Below, in pieces: positions 6,225 through 7,049 of a stretch of 7,049 bases of DNA; position 1 is the stretch's first letter, and the number at the start of each line of letters is the position of its first letter. This DNA comes from Nitrosomonadaceae bacterium. GTDB taxonomy: Bacteria; Pseudomonadota; Gammaproteobacteria; Burkholderiales; Nitrosomonadaceae. The translations under genes and the position numbers were made by a program. The DNA lies in NCBI GenBank assembly GCA_024644425.1, contig JAHELA010000081.1, positions 1-7,049 on the forward strand, read 5' to 3'. The notes beneath the pieces are model-generated. The model was not told the origin of the DNA. It made no database searches and saw nothing but the letters and a program-made list of their open reading frames with translations.

Positions 6225-7049
6225 TCAGTCCACCCATTTTCTAGCGTTCCTGAACATCCGCATCCATGCCCCATCTTCATTCCAATCATTTGGATACCAA
6301 GAATGTTGAACAGCACGAAACACACGTTCTGGATGTGGCATGAGTATACTAAAACGCCCATCAGGCGTCGTCATGCCAGCAATACCATGGGGTGAACCAT
6401 TTGGGTTAAGAGGGTAAACCTCGGTAGGTTGGCCTTTCTTGTCCACGAAACACATCGTTACAAGTGATGGAACAGCTAAATTATTTTTTTCATCAGAAAA
6501 TTCTGCGCATCCCTCACCATGTGAAACAACAATGGGCATGAGACTTCCAGCCATTCCATCAAAAAATAATGATGGGCTTTTCTGAATCTCCACCATAACA
6601 AATCGTGCTTCAAATTGCTCCGATTTATTACGAACAAAGCGTGGCCAGTATTCGGCTCCGGGAATGATTCCGTGCAAATTACTTAACATTTGACAACCGT
6701 TACATACACCCAACGCAAAAGTATCAGTACGTCTAAAGAAAGCCTCAAACTCATTGCATGTATAGTGATTGAACAAAATAGATTTCGCCCAACCTTCTCC
6801 TGCTCCTAGTACATCTCCATAAGAAAATCCACCACACACTGCTAGGCCCTGGTAATCTTTTAGCAAGACACGTCTTGAAATGATATCGCTCATATGTACA
6901 TCTGTTGCAGTAAATCCTGCTCGATCAAAAGCAGCAGCCATTTCCATGTGACCATTTACACCTTGCTCACGTAGAATAGCGATTCTCGGCCTGATCCCAT
7001 TCTGAATATAAGGCGCAGAAATATCATTATCTAAATCAAAGCTTAGTTT
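6225..7049 (-). CDS. purL: Phosphoribosylformylglycinamidine synthase, C-terminal glutaminase part (runs off right edge)
   Basis: This is the last 274 residues of a large PurL (about 1,300 residues in this family); the reading frame stays open to the window edge. The ATG at 6947 is an internal methionine, since the residues before it (RPRIAILREQGVNGHM) are standard PurL sequence. PurL catalyses the ATP- and glutamine-dependent conversion of FGAR to FGAM, the fourth step of purine synthesis, in the cytosol. The visible part is the class I glutamine amidotransferase domain. It shows CGGFSYGDVLGAGEGWA, the nucleophile Cys in GVCNGCQM (about residue 116 of the visible part), SHGEG, and the His-Glu pair in MPHPERVFRA (about 239 and 241). 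The end, SWYPNDWNEDGAWMRMFRNARK, matches the usual PurL terminus, so the 3' end is intact. The fused glutaminase is the single-chain form typical of proteobacteria, in contrast to the separate PurQ/PurS of Bacillus. Confidence 0.97.
   Translation of the reverse strand, partial: KLSFDLDNDISAPYIQNGIRPRIAILREQGVNGHMEMAAAFDRAGFTATDVHMSDIISRRVLLKDYQGLAVCGGFSYGDVLGAGEGWAKSILFNHYTCNEFEAFFRRTDTFALGVCNGCQMLSNLHGIIPGAEYWPRFVRNKSEQFEARFVMVEIQKSPSLFFDGMAGSLMPIVVSHGEGCAEFSDEKNNLAVPSLVTMCFVDKKGQPTEVYPLNPNGSPHGIAGMTTPDGRFSILMPHPERVFRAVQHSWYPNDWNEDGAWMRMFRNARKWVD

Noticed and set aside
6225..6947. Separate short purQ-like gene starting at the ATG 6947
   Set aside because: The frame continues upstream to the window edge with typical PurL residues, so this is the internal glutaminase domain of a long PurL.

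Overview
The window reads as a chromosomal segment of a gram-negative proteobacterium, most likely a betaproteobacterium (Nitrosomonadales-like). This rests on three things: a large single-chain PurL with a fused glutaminase domain, the conserved order (ndk)-rlmN-pilF/pilW-rodZ, and protein wording typical of that group. The genus is an inference. Base composition leans AT, and the 566-base spacer is visibly more AT-rich than the genes. Every convincing gene lies on the minus strand, so transcription runs from high to low coordinates. No tRNA, rRNA, CRISPR array or intact mobile element is visible.

In the direction of transcription, the window opens with the last 274 codons of purL (6225-7049), which hold the complete glutamine amidotransferase domain. 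After a 50-base gap comes a two-gene unit of exported proteins. The first (4963-6174) has a ChaN/Tiki-like domain followed by a PDZ domain. The second (2879-4963/4966) is a divergent M1-type zinc metallopeptidase whose start overlaps the stop of its partner. A long imperfect stem-loop (2821-2862) follows the peptidase gene.

The spacer 2313-2878 has no intact gene, but it holds a hidden relic. At 2358-2459 (minus) a 33-codon frame with a good Shine-Dalgarno site encodes an unmistakable nucleoside diphosphate kinase N-terminus that stops after about 27 matching residues. In many betaproteobacteria ndk sits directly before rlmN, so this appears to be an ndk that lost most of its body in place.

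Downstream is a tightly packed unit. rlmN (23S rRNA/tRNA adenine-C2 methyltransferase) overlaps pilF/pilW (type IV pilus TPR lipoprotein) by ATGA, and pilF/pilW overlaps a rodZ-like gene by TAATG. The rodZ-like gene runs off the left edge, so only its N-terminal HTH domain is seen. This cluster probably relies on a promoter in the spacer, possibly the old ndk promoter.

The main points of interest are the decayed ndk, the coupled ChaN-PDZ/M1-peptidase pair (a plausible but uncharacterised envelope system) and the atypical active-site features of the peptidase.
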